Assembly: GCF_000374485.1 (NCBI RefSeq) | Contig: NZ_KB894492.1 | Location: forward strand, 332,508 to 396,507 | From: Algicola sagamiensis DSM 14643 | GTDB lineage: Bacteria > Pseudomonadota > Gammaproteobacteria > Enterobacterales > Alteromonadaceae | Reading direction: 5' to 3' | Length of the DNA: 64,000 bases | Shown here: piece after piece, positions 12,990 to 24,266 of the stretch | Numbering within the stretch: position 1 is the first letter of the stretch | Layout of the letters: the number at the start of each line of letters is the position of its first letter | Made by a program: the position numbers and the translations under genes | Notes under the pieces: generated by a model | The model's database searches: none | Seen by the model: only the letters and a program-made list of their open reading frames with translations | Told to the model about the DNA's origin: nothing

Positions 12990-15812
12990 ATGGAAAATAT
13001 CGAAGTGAGAGGGGCGCGGACCCATAATTTGAAGAATGTTCACCTGACGATTCCGCGTGATAAACTGATTGTGATCACGGGGTTATCGGGCTCCGGAAAA
13101 TCCTCCTTAGCGTTTGATACGCTATATGCTGAGGGGCAACGCCGTTATGTTGAGTCTTTGTCAGCTTATGCGAGGCAGTTCCTATCACTTATGGAAAAGC
13201 CAGATGTTGACCATATTGAAGGCCTATCGCCTGCGATTTCTATAGAACAAAAGTCAACGTCGCATAATCCGCGCTCAACCGTTGGCACGATTACAGAAGT
13301 ATACGACTACTTGCGTTTGCTTTATGCGCGCGTTGGTGAACCTCGTTGCCCAGAACACAATATCCCACTGAATGCCCAGACAATCAGTCAGATGGTGGAT
13401 AAGGTCATGGGAATTGAAGCAGGGACGAAGTTAATGTTGTTGGCCCCTGTTGTGCAAAACCGCAAAGGCGAGCATGTAAAGACGTTGGAAAACCTAGCGG
13501 CTCAGGGCTATATTCGCGCACGGATTGATGGCGAGGTCTGTGATCTTTCTGACCCACCAACATTAGAGCTCCATAAAAAACATACGATAGAAGTGGTTAT
13601 CGATCGTTTTAAAGTTCGAGATGATATTCAATTACGTTTAGCTGAGTCTTTCGAAACCACATTAGAGCTCTCCGGTGGCATCGCACAAGTCGCCTACATG
13701 GATGAGCCAGAAAAAGAAGAAATCATCTTTTCAGCAAATTTTGCTTGTTCTCAGTGCGGTTATAGCATGGCTGAGCTTGAGCCACGTTTATTCTCCTTCA
13801 ATAATCCTTCCGGTGCTTGTCAGACTTGTGATGGGTTGGGTAATCGCCAGTTTTTCGATCCAGAACGTGTTGTCAGTAACGATGAAGTCAGTCTTTCTGG
13901 GGGGGCGATTAGAGGCTGGGATAAACGAAGTTTTTATTATTACCAAATGCTCACATCTCTGTCGGAGCACTATGGATTCGCGATTGATACCCCGTTCAAA
14001 GATTTGGATAGTGATGCACAGAAACGCGTATTATTTGGCAGCGGTAAAGAAAAAGTTGAATTCAAATATGTGAATGACAAAGGTGACCAGACAGTCCGTT
14101 GTCATCCATTTGAAGGAATTATTCCAAACATGGAACGTCGTTACCGGGAAACGGAATCCAATGCCGTTCGCGAAGAACTGGCGAAATATTTGAATAATCA
14201 GCCATGCCCGGATTGTTCTGGCACACGACTTCGCGAAGAAGCACGCAATGTCTTTATTGAAGATACGCCTTTACCTCGGATCACCGATATGTCTATCGGA
14301 GATGCACACGATTTCTTCGAGCACATTGAATTTACCGGGCAAAAAGCAGCGATCGCGGAGAAGGTCCTCAAAGAAATCAAAGATCGTTTATCTTTCTTGA
14401 TGAATGTTGGGCTGAATTACCTGACGATGGCCCGCAGTGCAGAAACTCTCTCTGGTGGCGAAGCACAGCGGATCCGACTGGCAAGTCAAATCGGGGCTGG
14501 CTTGGTTGGTGTCATGTATGTTTTGGATGAACCTTCGATTGGCCTTCATCAGCGAGATAATGATCGATTGCTGAAAACGTTAACCCATTTGCGCGATTTG
14601 GGTAATACTGTCATCGTGGTTGAACATGATGAGGATGCAATCCGTAGCGCTGATTATATTATTGATATCGGCCCAGGCGCAGGTGTCCATGGCGGTCAGG
14701 TGATTGCCTCTGGTCAGCTGGATAATATTTTGAATACGCCAGAGTCGCTCACAGGCCAGTATTTGAGTGGTGAGCAGTCCATCGCAGTACCTCAGACACG
14801 CCATGAAAACCACGATGATCGCTGGCTGACCTTGACTGGTGCGACGGGCAATAATCTCAAACATGTCACATTAAATATTCCTGTAGGCTTAATGACTTGT
14901 GTGACAGGAGTTTCCGGCTCTGGTAAATCAACACTCATTAATGACACACTGTATCCAATTGCCCATCATAGTTTAAATGGTGCAACAACGGGTGAAGCTG
15001 CGCCTCATGAGAGCCTGACAGGCCTAGAACATTTAGATAAAGTCATCGATATTGATCAAAGTCCTATTGGTCGAACGCCACGCTCAAATCCTGCGACATA
15101 TACCGGAATATTCACTGGGATCCGGGAGTTATTCGCAGGGACACAAGAAGCACGTTCTCGTGGCTACAAGGTCGGTCGATTCAGCTTTAACGTCCGTGGT
15201 GGCCGTTGTGAAGCATGCCAGGGGGACGGGGTCATAAAGGTTGAAATGCACTTCTTGCCCGATGTTTATGTTCCTTGTGATGTGTGTAAAGGCAAGCGCT
15301 ATAACCGTGAGACGTTGGAAATCAAATACAAAGGGAAAAGTATCCACGAAGTTCTTGATATGACAGTCGAAGATGCACGGGCATTTTTCGATAACATCCC
15401 TGCAATTGCGAGAAAACTGCAAACATTGATGGATGTGGGGCTGTCTTATATTCGCTTGGGTCAAGCTGCGACGACGCTTTCTGGTGGTGAAGCACAGCGA
15501 GTGAAATTGGCACGTGAGCTTTCGAAACGCGATACAGGTAAGACCCTTTACATTTTGGATGAGCCGACAACAGGGCTGCACTTCCACGATATTCAACAGT
15601 TATTGACGGTCTTACACCGCTTAAGAGATCACGGTAATACAATTGTTGTGATTGAACATAATCTGGATGTGATTAAGACAGCAGACTGGATTGTTGACTT
15701 AGGTCCGGAAGGCGGTTCTGGTGGTGGCACCATCCTGGTGAGTGGGACACCGGAACAAGTTGCTGAACATGAAGCATCTCATACTGGACGCTATTTGAAA
15801 CCAATGCTGTGA
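12990..15812 (+). CDS. uvrA: Excinuclease ABC subunit A
   Basis: A 940-residue protein of normal family length. UvrA is the damage-recognition ATPase of nucleotide-excision repair; it loads UvrB at lesions. Two ABC ATPase modules are visible. The first has Walker [10 protein letters not shown] (31-39) and the second has GVSGSGKST (about 640-648). Each module has an LSGGEAQR signature. Zinc-binding CxxC pairs are present (CSQCGYS, CQTC; CEAC, CDVC). It is the first host gene right of the prophage. No LexA-type CTGT-N8-ACAG box is seen between the prophage terminator and the start codon, although uvrA is SOS-controlled in many gammaproteobacteria. Confidence 0.98.
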   Translation: MENIEVRGARTHNLKNVHLTIPRDKLIVITGLSGSGKSSLAFDTLYAEGQRRYVESLSAYARQFLSLMEKPDVDHIEGLSPAISIEQKSTSHNPRSTVGTITEVYDYLRLLYARVGEPRCPEHNIPLNAQTISQMVDKVMGIEAGTKLMLLAPVVQNRKGEHVKTLENLAAQGYIRARIDGEVCDLSDPPTLELHKKHTIEVVIDRFKVRDDIQLRLAESFETTLELSGGIAQVAYMDEPEKEEIIFSANFACSQCGYSMAELEPRLFSFNNPSGACQTCDGLGNRQFFDPERVVSNDEVSLSGGAIRGWDKRSFYYYQMLTSLSEHYGFAIDTPFKDLDSDAQKRVLFGSGKEKVEFKYVNDKGDQTVRCHPFEGIIPNMERRYRETESNAVREELAKYLNNQPCPDCSGTRLREEARNVFIEDTPLPRITDMSIGDAHDFFEHIEFTGQKAAIAEKVLKEIKDRLSFLMNVGLNYLTMARSAETLSGGEAQRIRLASQIGAGLVGVMYVLDEPSIGLHQRDNDRLLKTLTHLRDLGNTVIVVEHDEDAIRSADYIIDIGPGAGVHGGQVIASGQLDNILNTPESLTGQYLSGEQSIAVPQTRHENHDDRWLTLTGATGNNLKHVTLNIPVGLMTCVTGVSGSGKSTLINDTLYPIAHHSLNGATTGEAAPHESLTGLEHLDKVIDIDQSPIGRTPRSNPATYTGIFTGIRELFAGTQEARSRGYKVGRFSFNVRGGRCEACQGDGVIKVEMHFLPDVYVPCDVCKGKRYNRETLEIKYKGKSIHEVLDMTVEDARAFFDNIPAIARKLQTLMDVGLSYIRLGQAATTLSGGEAQRVKLARELSKRDTGKTLYILDEPTTGLHFHDIQQLLTVLHRLRDHGNTIVVIEHNLDVIKTADWIVDLGPEGGSGGGTILVSGTPEQVAEHEASHTGRYLKPML

Positions 15813-15821
15813 TGATGGAAG

Positions 15822-15852
15822 TACAGCGTGGAAAATAGACGTCCACGCTGTA
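15822..15852. terminator. Long hairpin after uvrA
   Basis: TACAGCGTGGA (15822-15832) and TCCACGCTGTA (15842-15852) form a perfect 11-bp stem with a 9-nt loop just after the uvrA stop. There is no T run, so it may act as a bidirectional or mRNA-protecting hairpin rather than a classical terminator. Confidence 0.5.
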
Positions 15853-15862
15853 TGCGGTCCTG

Positions 15863-16294
15863 CTAGTAGCTGTAAGTATAAGGCGGACAGTGTTTACGTT
15901 AACAGCCACGTGGTGCATAAGCCGCAGTTTTTGCTTTGACACATAGTTCATGTTTGGTAGCACGTCTTGCGGAAGCACTACCAATCGCATAGTCCGGACA
16001 ATCGACACTTCTATCGACTTAAATTTATAAATACTTTGTTTTTGCGATCATTCAGCGAAACGTACTTAAATCACCGTTTGAATGACTGATTGATCGAGCA
16101 CATACATATCAAGGCGATTCAGGAAGTCTTCCTGAATCTATGCATCAAACTCTGATTCATTACCACTCATTGCAGCATCAAGCTAGGAATAGCTGAGGGC
16201 GTCTGAATATTGTCTTGGGCGTTTGTACCTTCAGCAATTGCAGTTTAAGCAAACATGCACAGATGTGTTGCCAATAATAATTTTTCATTGCCAT
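15863..16294 (-). pseudogene. Decayed small secreted-protein gene
   Basis: On the minus strand a GAGGG ribosome-binding site (16296-16300) precedes a start at 16294 or 16288 and a signal-peptide-like beginning. The reading must then shift frame twice and cross several stops. The pieces in order are a TAIAEGTNAQDNIQTPSAIP stretch, DAAMSGNESEFDA, a stop, IQEDFLNRLDMYVLDQSV, a stop, and finally DCPDYAIGSASARRATKHEL, CVKAKTAAYAPRGC, a stop, and RKHCPPYTYSY. Together they look like one secreted protein of about 130 residues with four or more cysteines, inactivated by frameshifts and stops. No family recognised. The 584-bp gap between uvrA and rsmJ holds nothing else apart from the hairpin. Confidence 0.55.
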
Positions 16295-16396
16295 TCCCTC
16301 AATCGATGTTTGCCCCAAAAAGAATGGAGGCGTTTTTTATACAGCGCTTTTCAAGCGATGGTCACTGAGAGAAAAAAAGAAAATTATACAGAAAAA

Positions 16397-17176
16397 TCAA
16401 TCTTGAGTATGAAAGCCTGCCAGTACATAGACGTCAAATCGATTCTTCTTCATTGGAAATGTGAGAGTCGGGTCTTGTCCATCAAGTGGTTCGGCATAGC
16501 TGGGTCGCTTCACTACAATACGCTTAGTTGCAAGGGTTTTAGCAATCATCAGTAGCCCATCTGCATCTGAATCGGAACCAACGAGTTCATGAAAGAGGCG
16601 CATTTCTTTTTTCACGAGTGCCGATTTCTTTTTTTCAGGGTACATCGGGTCGAGGTAAACAACATCGGGTGGGCTGATTTGGCCCTGTAAAATGTCGAGA
16701 CTGTTCCAGTGCTGTAATATCATCCTCTCTTGCATCCAGGGGCCGATTTCTGGATCTGCATAAGCACGTTTTAAGCCATCTTCTAACAGTGCAGTAACAA
16801 CAGGGTGGCGCTCCACAAGTGTGACCTGGCAGCCAAGTGCGGCAAGGACGAATGCATCTCTCCCGAGTCCAGCTGTCCCATCTAGCACACTGGGTGTAAC
16901 ACCTTTATTCAATCCAATCGCTTTTGCAATTGATTGTCCTTTACCACCACCGAATTTACGCCGATGTGCAGCGGCGCCAGTCACAAAATCGACGATGACG
17001 CCATTCAGATTTGGCTCAGTTAGGCTTTTGAGGGAAAGACCCACAGGGCTTAATTCGAGATACAAAGTTGCAGCGGATGGCAATACATCGATATATGAGA
17101 AGCCCCATTGTGTGGCGATCTCCTCTGCCTGTTTGGATAATTCAGTTTGTGTTGTGATGAGAAAGATATCTTGCAT
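16397..17176 (-). CDS. rsmJ: 16S rRNA m2G1516 methyltransferase RsmJ
   Basis: A 259-residue class I methyltransferase; the family methylates G1516 of 16S rRNA at N2. The SAM-binding motif [19 protein letters not shown] (about residues 97-115) and the catalytic-type motif [15 protein letters not shown] (about 172-186) are characteristic of RsmJ (YhiQ). GAGGG lies 5 nt before the start at 17176. In E. coli rsmJ follows prlC; here a sensor kinase and a binding protein are inserted between them. Confidence 0.95.
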   Translation of the reverse strand: MQDIFLITTQTELSKQAEEIATQWGFSYIDVLPSAATLYLELSPVGLSLKSLTEPNLNGVIVDFVTGAAAHRRKFGGGKGQSIAKAIGLNKGVTPSVLDGTAGLGRDAFVLAALGCQVTLVERHPVVTALLEDGLKRAYADPEIGPWMQERMILQHWNSLDILQGQISPPDVVYLDPMYPEKKKSALVKKEMRLFHELVGSDSDADGLLMIAKTLATKRIVVKRPSYAEPLDGQDPTLTFPMKKNRFDVYVLAGFHTQD

Positions 17177-17281
17177 ACGGCCCTCATGATTTGCTGAGCT
17201 AGTATATCGGCATTGTGTTGATCATTCCAAATGATCGATGCACAGAAACCACGAAGGCTGATTGATGCTAGAAAAAAGGTG

Positions 17282-19612
17282 CTAAGACAATTCTGATTTC
17301 GTTGATTCAATGAAGTAAGTATCTTGATCTTCACTCAACCACTTCGCGAGTTCATCAATCAGTTCATTTTCGAGGAGTGGTTTTACAACATAGCCATTCA
17401 TTCCAGATTCCAGGCTTTTTAAACGATCTGGTTCACTGGCATTGGCAGATAGGCCGATGATTGGCAGCTCAGAATAACCAACTTCCTGGCGGATCAGGCG
17501 GGTTGCTTCTAATCCATCCATAATTGGCATATGAATATCCATTAATACGGCATCAAAGTGAGAACCAATAAAATGTTCAAGTGCGTCTTTTCCATTATTC
17601 GCAGTGATGACTTCAGCCCCATGATTCACCAGCATATCTTGGGCGACGAGGCGGTTTATTTCTTGATCTTCAACGACTAATATCCGTTTACCAACGAGGC
17701 GCATTTTCTTCATTTGCTCCTCATCGATAAAGTTAATACGAACACGAAGGACGGCCAGCATAGTTCTGACGAGTTCATTCGTTTCAAATGGTTTACTCAG
17801 TGCTGCATCGAATAGACGTCTGTCATAGCTGGATGCTTCTCCGGCTCGAAAGGCACTAACTAGGACAAATGCAGGGGGCTGTTCTTCAGCATCTTCAAGA
17901 TAGTTTCGCATTTTACGGACCATCTGTTCGCCATTAATTTTTCCAAGATCCCAGTCCACAAAGATCAAATCTAATGCGTGGCCATCTTCGTAGTAGTGTT
18001 GGAAAAGCGCCATGGCTTCTTCAGCGGTTGATGCGATTTTCGCGCTAACACCCATGCAATTTAATATGGCTTTAATCAGTCGGCAGATGGCATCATCGTC
18101 ATCAACAATAAGTACGTTGAGTGATTGAACGATTTCCTTAAAGTGCTCTAAAGGGATATCTTCTTCTTGTTCAACAACACGCAGTGGCAGTCGAACGGAG
18201 AAGCAAGTTCCTTTACCTTGCTCACTTTGGCAAGTCAATTGTCCCCCCATTAAATGGCAAAGGTGGTTTACGATTGCGAGTCCAAGACCAGTACCACGAC
18301 TTTCAAGCGTATGGTGAGATTGGTGTTGTTCAAAAGGCTCAAGTAAGCGGGGCAAATCGTCCATCGCAATGCCTTCGCCTGTATCTTTGACTTCAAAAAC
18401 AAACCAAGTTTGTTTTTCATCAATATAGTAGGAGCATGAAAGCGAAACTTCACCAACGTGAGTGAATTTTACGGCATTGGATAAAAGATTGAGCAATATT
18501 TGTTTCAGTCGATATTTGTCACCGAGAATTGATTCCGGCAGTTGTGTTTGGATATCTGCACGAAAAGTCAGGTTTTTTCGCCTAGCTTCCAGCTCGATAA
18601 TGGAAATCACTGTGTCGATAGATTCAAGCAGGTTAAATTCTTTATATTCAATGGCCATCATACCAACTTCAATCTTTGAAAAATCAAGCAAGTCTTCAAT
18701 GAGATGTAATAACACCTTGGCTGATGTTTGGGCCTTTTTGACATAGAAAATCTGATGTTCATTCAGGCGGGTTTTTGCGAGTAGAAGTAAGATCCCCATG
18801 ACACCATTAAGTGGTGTTCTTAATTCATGGCTGATTTTGGCTAGAAACTGGTTTTTTGTCATGTTCGCCTGTTGCGCTTTTGCGAGCGCATCTTGTGCTT
18901 GAGAGCGTTGATGACTGAGTGAACTCCAAATATTCCCAATGGAAAGGATGATTGGCCGGAAAATAAACCAAGCTTCGAGAACAATGACGATTAAAACGAT
19001 GAGCCAAGTGATCATGACACATTGAGAGACTTGAAGACGATAGATCTCCGTTTGCTGCTTAAAGATGGACTCCGCTTCCATGAAAGACTGATCAAGGATA
19101 TCAATCGCATTGCTTTGAAAATATTTCACGACATTGATATCGCGAAACGAGGGTGGGAGGTATGCAGCACTCAAAGCTTTTTGGCTCATTGTAATCAGCA
19201 GCTGCATCTGTTGGTAAAGGTTCTTTGTTCCGAAAAATAATGAATGAATCTCAGGAGAGTCGATGCTCTGTAACCCTAAAGCTGGATCCCCGTAGATCAC
19301 GACATGGAGGGTCTTTTCTGCTTGAGCCAACAAACTTTTGAGCTGGTTTGGTTTATTTTGTAAAGATGAAAACTTTTGATTTGAAAGCAAGATATCGAGC
19401 GATTTGTGAGAAATACTTAAGTTGAGGATCCGAAGGTGAGCTGCCATTTCAACATATCGAGCGCTATCATCTTCCTTTTTGATGAAATACTGTATCGTTA
19501 GTTTTCCGATGGTTAAGATGGAGATAAGCACAAGTAACGCAAAAATGCATTTGACTGCAATTTTACGATTTGGATTACTGTTGACGTGCTGATATGCCTC
19601 CATCAAACTCAC
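17282..19612 (-). CDS. Hybrid sensor histidine kinase with two receiver domains
   Basis: A 776-residue membrane protein. A membrane span near residues 20-42, a periplasmic sensor region of about 150 residues, and a second span near residue 200-220 precede the kinase. The H-box is FLAKISHELRTPLNG (His about residue 262), followed by N, G1 and G2 boxes (LLSNAVKF, DTGEGI, GTGLGLAI). The first receiver has LNVLIVDDDD and VDWDLG (Asp about 554). The second has RILVVEDQEINR and VLMDIHMP (Asp about 690). No C-terminal HPt domain is present. The GTG start at 19612 has AAGG 7 nt upstream. It sits beside a periplasmic binding protein gene in the same orientation, which might supply its ligand. Target unknown. 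Confidence 0.9.
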   Translation of the reverse strand: MSLMEAYQHVNSNPNRKIAVKCIFALLVLISILTIGKLTIQYFIKKEDDSARYVEMAAHLRILNLSISHKSLDILLSNQKFSSLQNKPNQLKSLLAQAEKTLHVVIYGDPALGLQSIDSPEIHSLFFGTKNLYQQMQLLITMSQKALSAAYLPPSFRDINVVKYFQSNAIDILDQSFMEAESIFKQQTEIYRLQVSQCVMITWLIVLIVIVLEAWFIFRPIILSIGNIWSSLSHQRSQAQDALAKAQQANMTKNQFLAKISHELRTPLNGVMGILLLLAKTRLNEHQIFYVKKAQTSAKVLLHLIEDLLDFSKIEVGMMAIEYKEFNLLESIDTVISIIELEARRKNLTFRADIQTQLPESILGDKYRLKQILLNLLSNAVKFTHVGEVSLSCSYYIDEKQTWFVFEVKDTGEGIAMDDLPRLLEPFEQHQSHHTLESRGTGLGLAIVNHLCHLMGGQLTCQSEQGKGTCFSVRLPLRVVEQEEDIPLEHFKEIVQSLNVLIVDDDDAICRLIKAILNCMGVSAKIASTAEEAMALFQHYYEDGHALDLIFVDWDLGKINGEQMVRKMRNYLEDAEEQPPAFVLVSAFRAGEASSYDRRLFDAALSKPFETNELVRTMLAVLRVRINFIDEEQMKKMRLVGKRILVVEDQEINRLVAQDMLVNHGAEVITANNGKDALEHFIGSHFDAVLMDIHMPIMDGLEATRLIRQEVGYSELPIIGLSANASEPDRLKSLESGMNGYVVKPLLENELIDELAKWLSEDQDTYFIESTKSELS

Positions 19613-19683
19613 TCAAAACCTTGCATTCTGTCTACAAAGGTTAGTTTCTAAATATGAAACGCGAAAGTAGGCTTGAGATTTCT

Positions 19684-20430
19684 TTACTTTGTTGAAAATA
19701 GGGTTTGATAAGTGCCATTCTTTTTGATTTCAGCAAGTCCTTTGTTGAAAACTTCTAAGATCTTCTTATTCTCTTCACGCGACTTTGACAGGAGAAGAAA
19801 CGAGCTATTTGCATACGTTGGCTCCGGGTGATAAGTAAATGCTTGCGAATTCACATCACCTAAAGCTGCATGGATTTCAGCAAGGCCCACTTCCTTCACC
19901 TGAATCATGATATCTGCCCGATCTTTTAAGATCATCTTGATACATTGGGGGCTTTCTGGATATCTATCCATGCGCAGCTTCCCGGCTTTGAGAAGAAAAT
20001 CAATATCACTACCATAGGAGTAGCCGATAACACCGCACAAACGGTACTTTTTCAGATCGTCATGTTCTTTCCACTCGACGTTTAACGACTTTAAATGAAA
20101 AAGAACCTGCGCCTCAATCATGATGGGATCACTATAGAGAAAATGTTTTTCTCTGGCAGGCGTTTTATACCAGATAAAAGTTCCGTTGTAATGTTCACCG
20201 TGTCTTGCGAACTCATAAGCACGTTTCCATGGATAAAATTTAATTTCGATTTCATAACCTTGTGTTTTAAAGGCTGCTTTGACAGTCTGAGTTACTAGCC
20301 CGTAACCCTGAAGATCCTTTGAGGTAAAAGGCGGGTATTCACCGACAGTAAACTTGATGGGGTTAGCTGCCTTGAGTGGGAGTATGATGCTAAATAGAAA
20401 AATCATTATGTAAATTTTCATCGTTTTCAT
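19684..20430 (-). CDS. Periplasmic solute-binding protein, family 3
   Basis: A 248-residue protein with a clear signal peptide (IYIMIFLFSIILPLKAA). It has the typical opening of family 3 amino-acid-type binding proteins (FTVGEYPPFTSKDLQGYG, then VTQTVKAAF), and a C-terminus KGLAEIKKNGTYQTLF as in this family. No ABC permease or ATPase gene lies nearby, so it may be a sensory or orphan binding protein. Its ATG begins directly after the stop of a decayed copy upstream. The histidine kinase gene follows 71 bp downstream. Confidence 0.85.
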   Translation of the reverse strand: MKTMKIYIMIFLFSIILPLKAANPIKFTVGEYPPFTSKDLQGYGLVTQTVKAAFKTQGYEIEIKFYPWKRAYEFARHGEHYNGTFIWYKTPAREKHFLYSDPIMIEAQVLFHLKSLNVEWKEHDDLKKYRLCGVIGYSYGSDIDFLLKAGKLRMDRYPESPQCIKMILKDRADIMIQVKEVGLAEIHAALGDVNSQAFTYHPEPTYANSSFLLLSKSREENKKILEVFNKGLAEIKKNGTYQTLFSTK

Positions 20431-20739
20431 CTATTCAAGTCGTTTTGCAAACTCTCCGCTATCTTTGAGCTGTTGGAGTATCGGGTTAAATTCCTTCATA
20501 GAAGCATGGTTGAATATTTTCTTAATTTCCTGAATGTTAGATTATTTACTTGTATAAATGTATCGGTGCATCCTTCTTTACGAATCATTCTCGAGCATTG
20601 TTGACTTCATTCCTTTGTCAGGCATTTTCTCAGACATAAAAGGCGGGTATGCACCAGAAACGGGTTGAACAAGGTTTGTTGCGAACACGGGCGGAAGAAT
20701 AATGACGGGTAGCCGGGTTGAGATAACAACGTGTTTCAT
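20431..20739 (-). pseudogene. Decayed family 3 solute-binding protein gene
   Basis: On the minus strand an ATG at 20739 opens a 53-residue frame. It has a signal-peptide-like start (PVIILPPVFATN) and then VSGAYPPFMSEKMPDKGMKS, the N-terminal pattern of family 3 binding proteins. It ends at a TAA at 20578. After about 70 bases without coding sense, the last part FNPILQQLKDSGEFAKRLE matches the C-terminal helix of the same family and stops at 20431. The middle of about 150 residues is missing. It is evidently a tandem copy of the intact gene next to it, reduced by an internal deletion. The rest of the gap up to prlC holds no gene. Confidence 0.75.
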
Positions 20740-20836
20740 AAGCCAATGTAAGCAATATCAGAGTATGCGCAGCATATAAAACAAGTATAGACCAGCGAAG
20801 GGGATCGCTGGTCAAGAGAAAGGGGGTTACTGAGGT

Positions 20837-22855
20837 TTAAGCAATCCCAGAATGGCGAAGGAGGGCATCAATTTCTGGCTCTCGACCACGGAAGGCTTTA
20901 AAGAGATCCATAGGCTCCTGACTGCCGCCTTTTTCTAAGATATTTTGCAAGAATGAGCGGCCAGTTTCTTGATTGAATATCCCTTCGTCTTCAAAGCGGG
21001 CGTACGCATCACTCGATAAAACTTCAGCCCATTTGTAGCTGTAGTAGCCAGCAGCATAGCCACCTGCAAAAATATGTGAGAAACCATGTTGGAATCGGTT
21101 AAATGCTGGTGGAATGATGACAGAAACTGATTCTCGAACTTGATCAAGAATATGTTGGATCCTGCCACCTGATGCTGGATCGTATTCATGGTGCATACGG
21201 AAATCAAAGAGTGCGAATTCTAACTGCCTAACCATAAACATGGCTGATTGGAAATTCTTGGCAGCAAGCAGTTTATCCAACATATCTTTTGGCAGGGGGT
21301 CTCCAGATTCATAATGACCCGAAATAAACGCGAGGGCTTCTTCTTCCCAGCACCAATTCTCTAAAAATTGGCTCGGCAATTCGACAGCATCCCATGCGAC
21401 ACCATTGATGCCTGATACAGATGGTACAGTCATTTGGGTCAGCATATGGTGGATCCCATGACCAAACTCATGGAAGAGCGTCACAACTTCGTCATGAGTG
21501 AATAGGGCAGGCTTATCCCCAATCGGTTTATTAAAGTTGCATGTGAGATAGGCAACTGGATGTTGTAGGTCGCCTTCTTGATTGATTCGGCGAACATGAC
21601 ATTCATCCATCCAAGCGCCACCACGCTTATGTTCACGAGCAAATAAATCCAAATAGAAGCTACCACGGTGGTTACCCTGTGCATCGGTAATATTAAAATA
21701 ACGTACATCTGGGTGCCAGGTATCTACACCAGTTTGTTCAGAAATCTTTAATCCAAACAAACGATTCATGACTTCAAATAGACCAGAGACGACTCGTCTT
21801 TCGGGGAAGTAAGGACGGAGCTCTTCGTCAGAAATTGCGTATTTTTCCTGCTTCAATTTTTCGCTGTAATATGCGATATCCCAGGCTTGCAAATCCGTCA
21901 TTTGGTAGTTGTCAGTTGTAAATTGCTGCAATTCAGCGAGTTCTTTTTCAGCTTGTTTTTTAGAGCGTTTTGCTAAGTTTTCAAGAAACTCTAGGACCTG
22001 CTTCGGCGATTCAGCCATTTTTGTTGCAAGCGATTTATCAGCATAAGAAGAGAAGCCGAGTAACTGTGCCAGTTCATGGCGCAATGCTAAAATTTCTTCC
22101 ATGTAATTTGAATTATCAAACTCGCCTGCATTTGGTCCCTGATCGGAAGCTTTTGTTGTAAATGCTTCGTACATTTCTTTACGAAGTTCGCGGTTATCCG
22201 CATAAGTCATCACAGGCAAGTAACTTGGAAACTCTAAGGTAAAGACCCAGCCATCAAGCGACTTTTGCTCTGCTGTATGTTTTGCGGCTGCAATTGCAGA
22301 CTCTGGCAAGCCACTGAGTTGTGATTCATCTTGAATGTGTTTGTGCCAAGCGAGCGTTGCATCTAAGACGTTATTAGAAAACTTCGAGCTTAGCTCAGAC
22401 AAACGTGCAACAATCTCGCCATATCGCTTCTGCTGCGTTTCTGGTAGTGCAATCCCTGAGAGTTGGAAATCTCTGAGTTGGTCAGTGATCGTCTTCTGTT
22501 GCTCTTTGGAGAGCGACTTGAAGTCATCCTGTTCAGAAAGCGATTGGTAAATATCGTAGAGTCCTTTGTGTTGCCCGATAAACGTGCTGTACTCCGAAAG
22601 AAGCGGTAAACAGGACTCATAAGCGTTACGAAGCTCCGGTGAATTGACCACACTGTTCATATGAGAAACTGGGGACCAGAGGCGAGAAAAGGCATCATCA
22701 GCTTCATCCATTGGGACAATCTTATTCTGCCAGGAAATTGGGGCAGGATCGCAGAGCACATTATCAATTGTTTTTTTACAGTGTGCGATCGCTTGTTCGA
22801 TGTTGCTTTTGATCTCGTCAGTTTTGATTTGTGAAAATTGAGGCAGTTTTGTCAT
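20837..22855 (-). CDS. prlC: Oligopeptidase A
   Basis: A 672-residue M3-family zinc metallopeptidase of usual length. The HEFGH zinc motif lies at about residues 462-466, within VTLFHEFGHGIHHML. PrlC degrades short peptides in the cytoplasm, including cleaved signal peptides. The gene is divergent from coaD. GGAGG is visible 12 nt before the start. Confidence 0.97.
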   Translation of the reverse strand: MTKLPQFSQIKTDEIKSNIEQAIAHCKKTIDNVLCDPAPISWQNKIVPMDEADDAFSRLWSPVSHMNSVVNSPELRNAYESCLPLLSEYSTFIGQHKGLYDIYQSLSEQDDFKSLSKEQQKTITDQLRDFQLSGIALPETQQKRYGEIVARLSELSSKFSNNVLDATLAWHKHIQDESQLSGLPESAIAAAKHTAEQKSLDGWVFTLEFPSYLPVMTYADNRELRKEMYEAFTTKASDQGPNAGEFDNSNYMEEILALRHELAQLLGFSSYADKSLATKMAESPKQVLEFLENLAKRSKKQAEKELAELQQFTTDNYQMTDLQAWDIAYYSEKLKQEKYAISDEELRPYFPERRVVSGLFEVMNRLFGLKISEQTGVDTWHPDVRYFNITDAQGNHRGSFYLDLFAREHKRGGAWMDECHVRRINQEGDLQHPVAYLTCNFNKPIGDKPALFTHDEVVTLFHEFGHGIHHMLTQMTVPSVSGINGVAWDAVELPSQFLENWCWEEEALAFISGHYESGDPLPKDMLDKLLAAKNFQSAMFMVRQLEFALFDFRMHHEYDPASGGRIQHILDQVRESVSVIIPPAFNRFQHGFSHIFAGGYAAGYYSYKWAEVLSSDAYARFEDEGIFNQETGRSFLQNILEKGGSQEPMDLFKAFRGREPEIDALLRHSGIA

Positions 22856-23007
22856 GGGCCCTTGATTCCTCCTTCGAAGTCTTTGTGTTTATGTGAGGGT
22901 GATCCTCTCAAGTTTCAACTGATATGCAGCACTTTGATTGATTTGAAAACATGATAGACTTTGGGACAACGTATGACGAGGAATAACTCCTCTTGATTAG
23001 TGAATAA

Positions 23008-24248
<1,241 letters not shown>

Positions 24249-24266
24249 AAAAATATAGTGCTAAAT

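Noticed and set aside
13675-14073. Plus-strand 132-residue frame inside uvrA
   Set aside because: Out-of-frame shadow within a conserved part of uvrA.
15129-15642. Long minus-strand frames inside uvrA
   Set aside because: Shadows of the uvrA reading frame with implausible composition, no ribosome-binding sites.
16223-16555. Plus-strand 110-residue frame between uvrA and rsmJ
   Set aside because: Runs antisense across the decayed gene and into rsmJ; low-quality composition; the minus-strand reading explains the sequence better.
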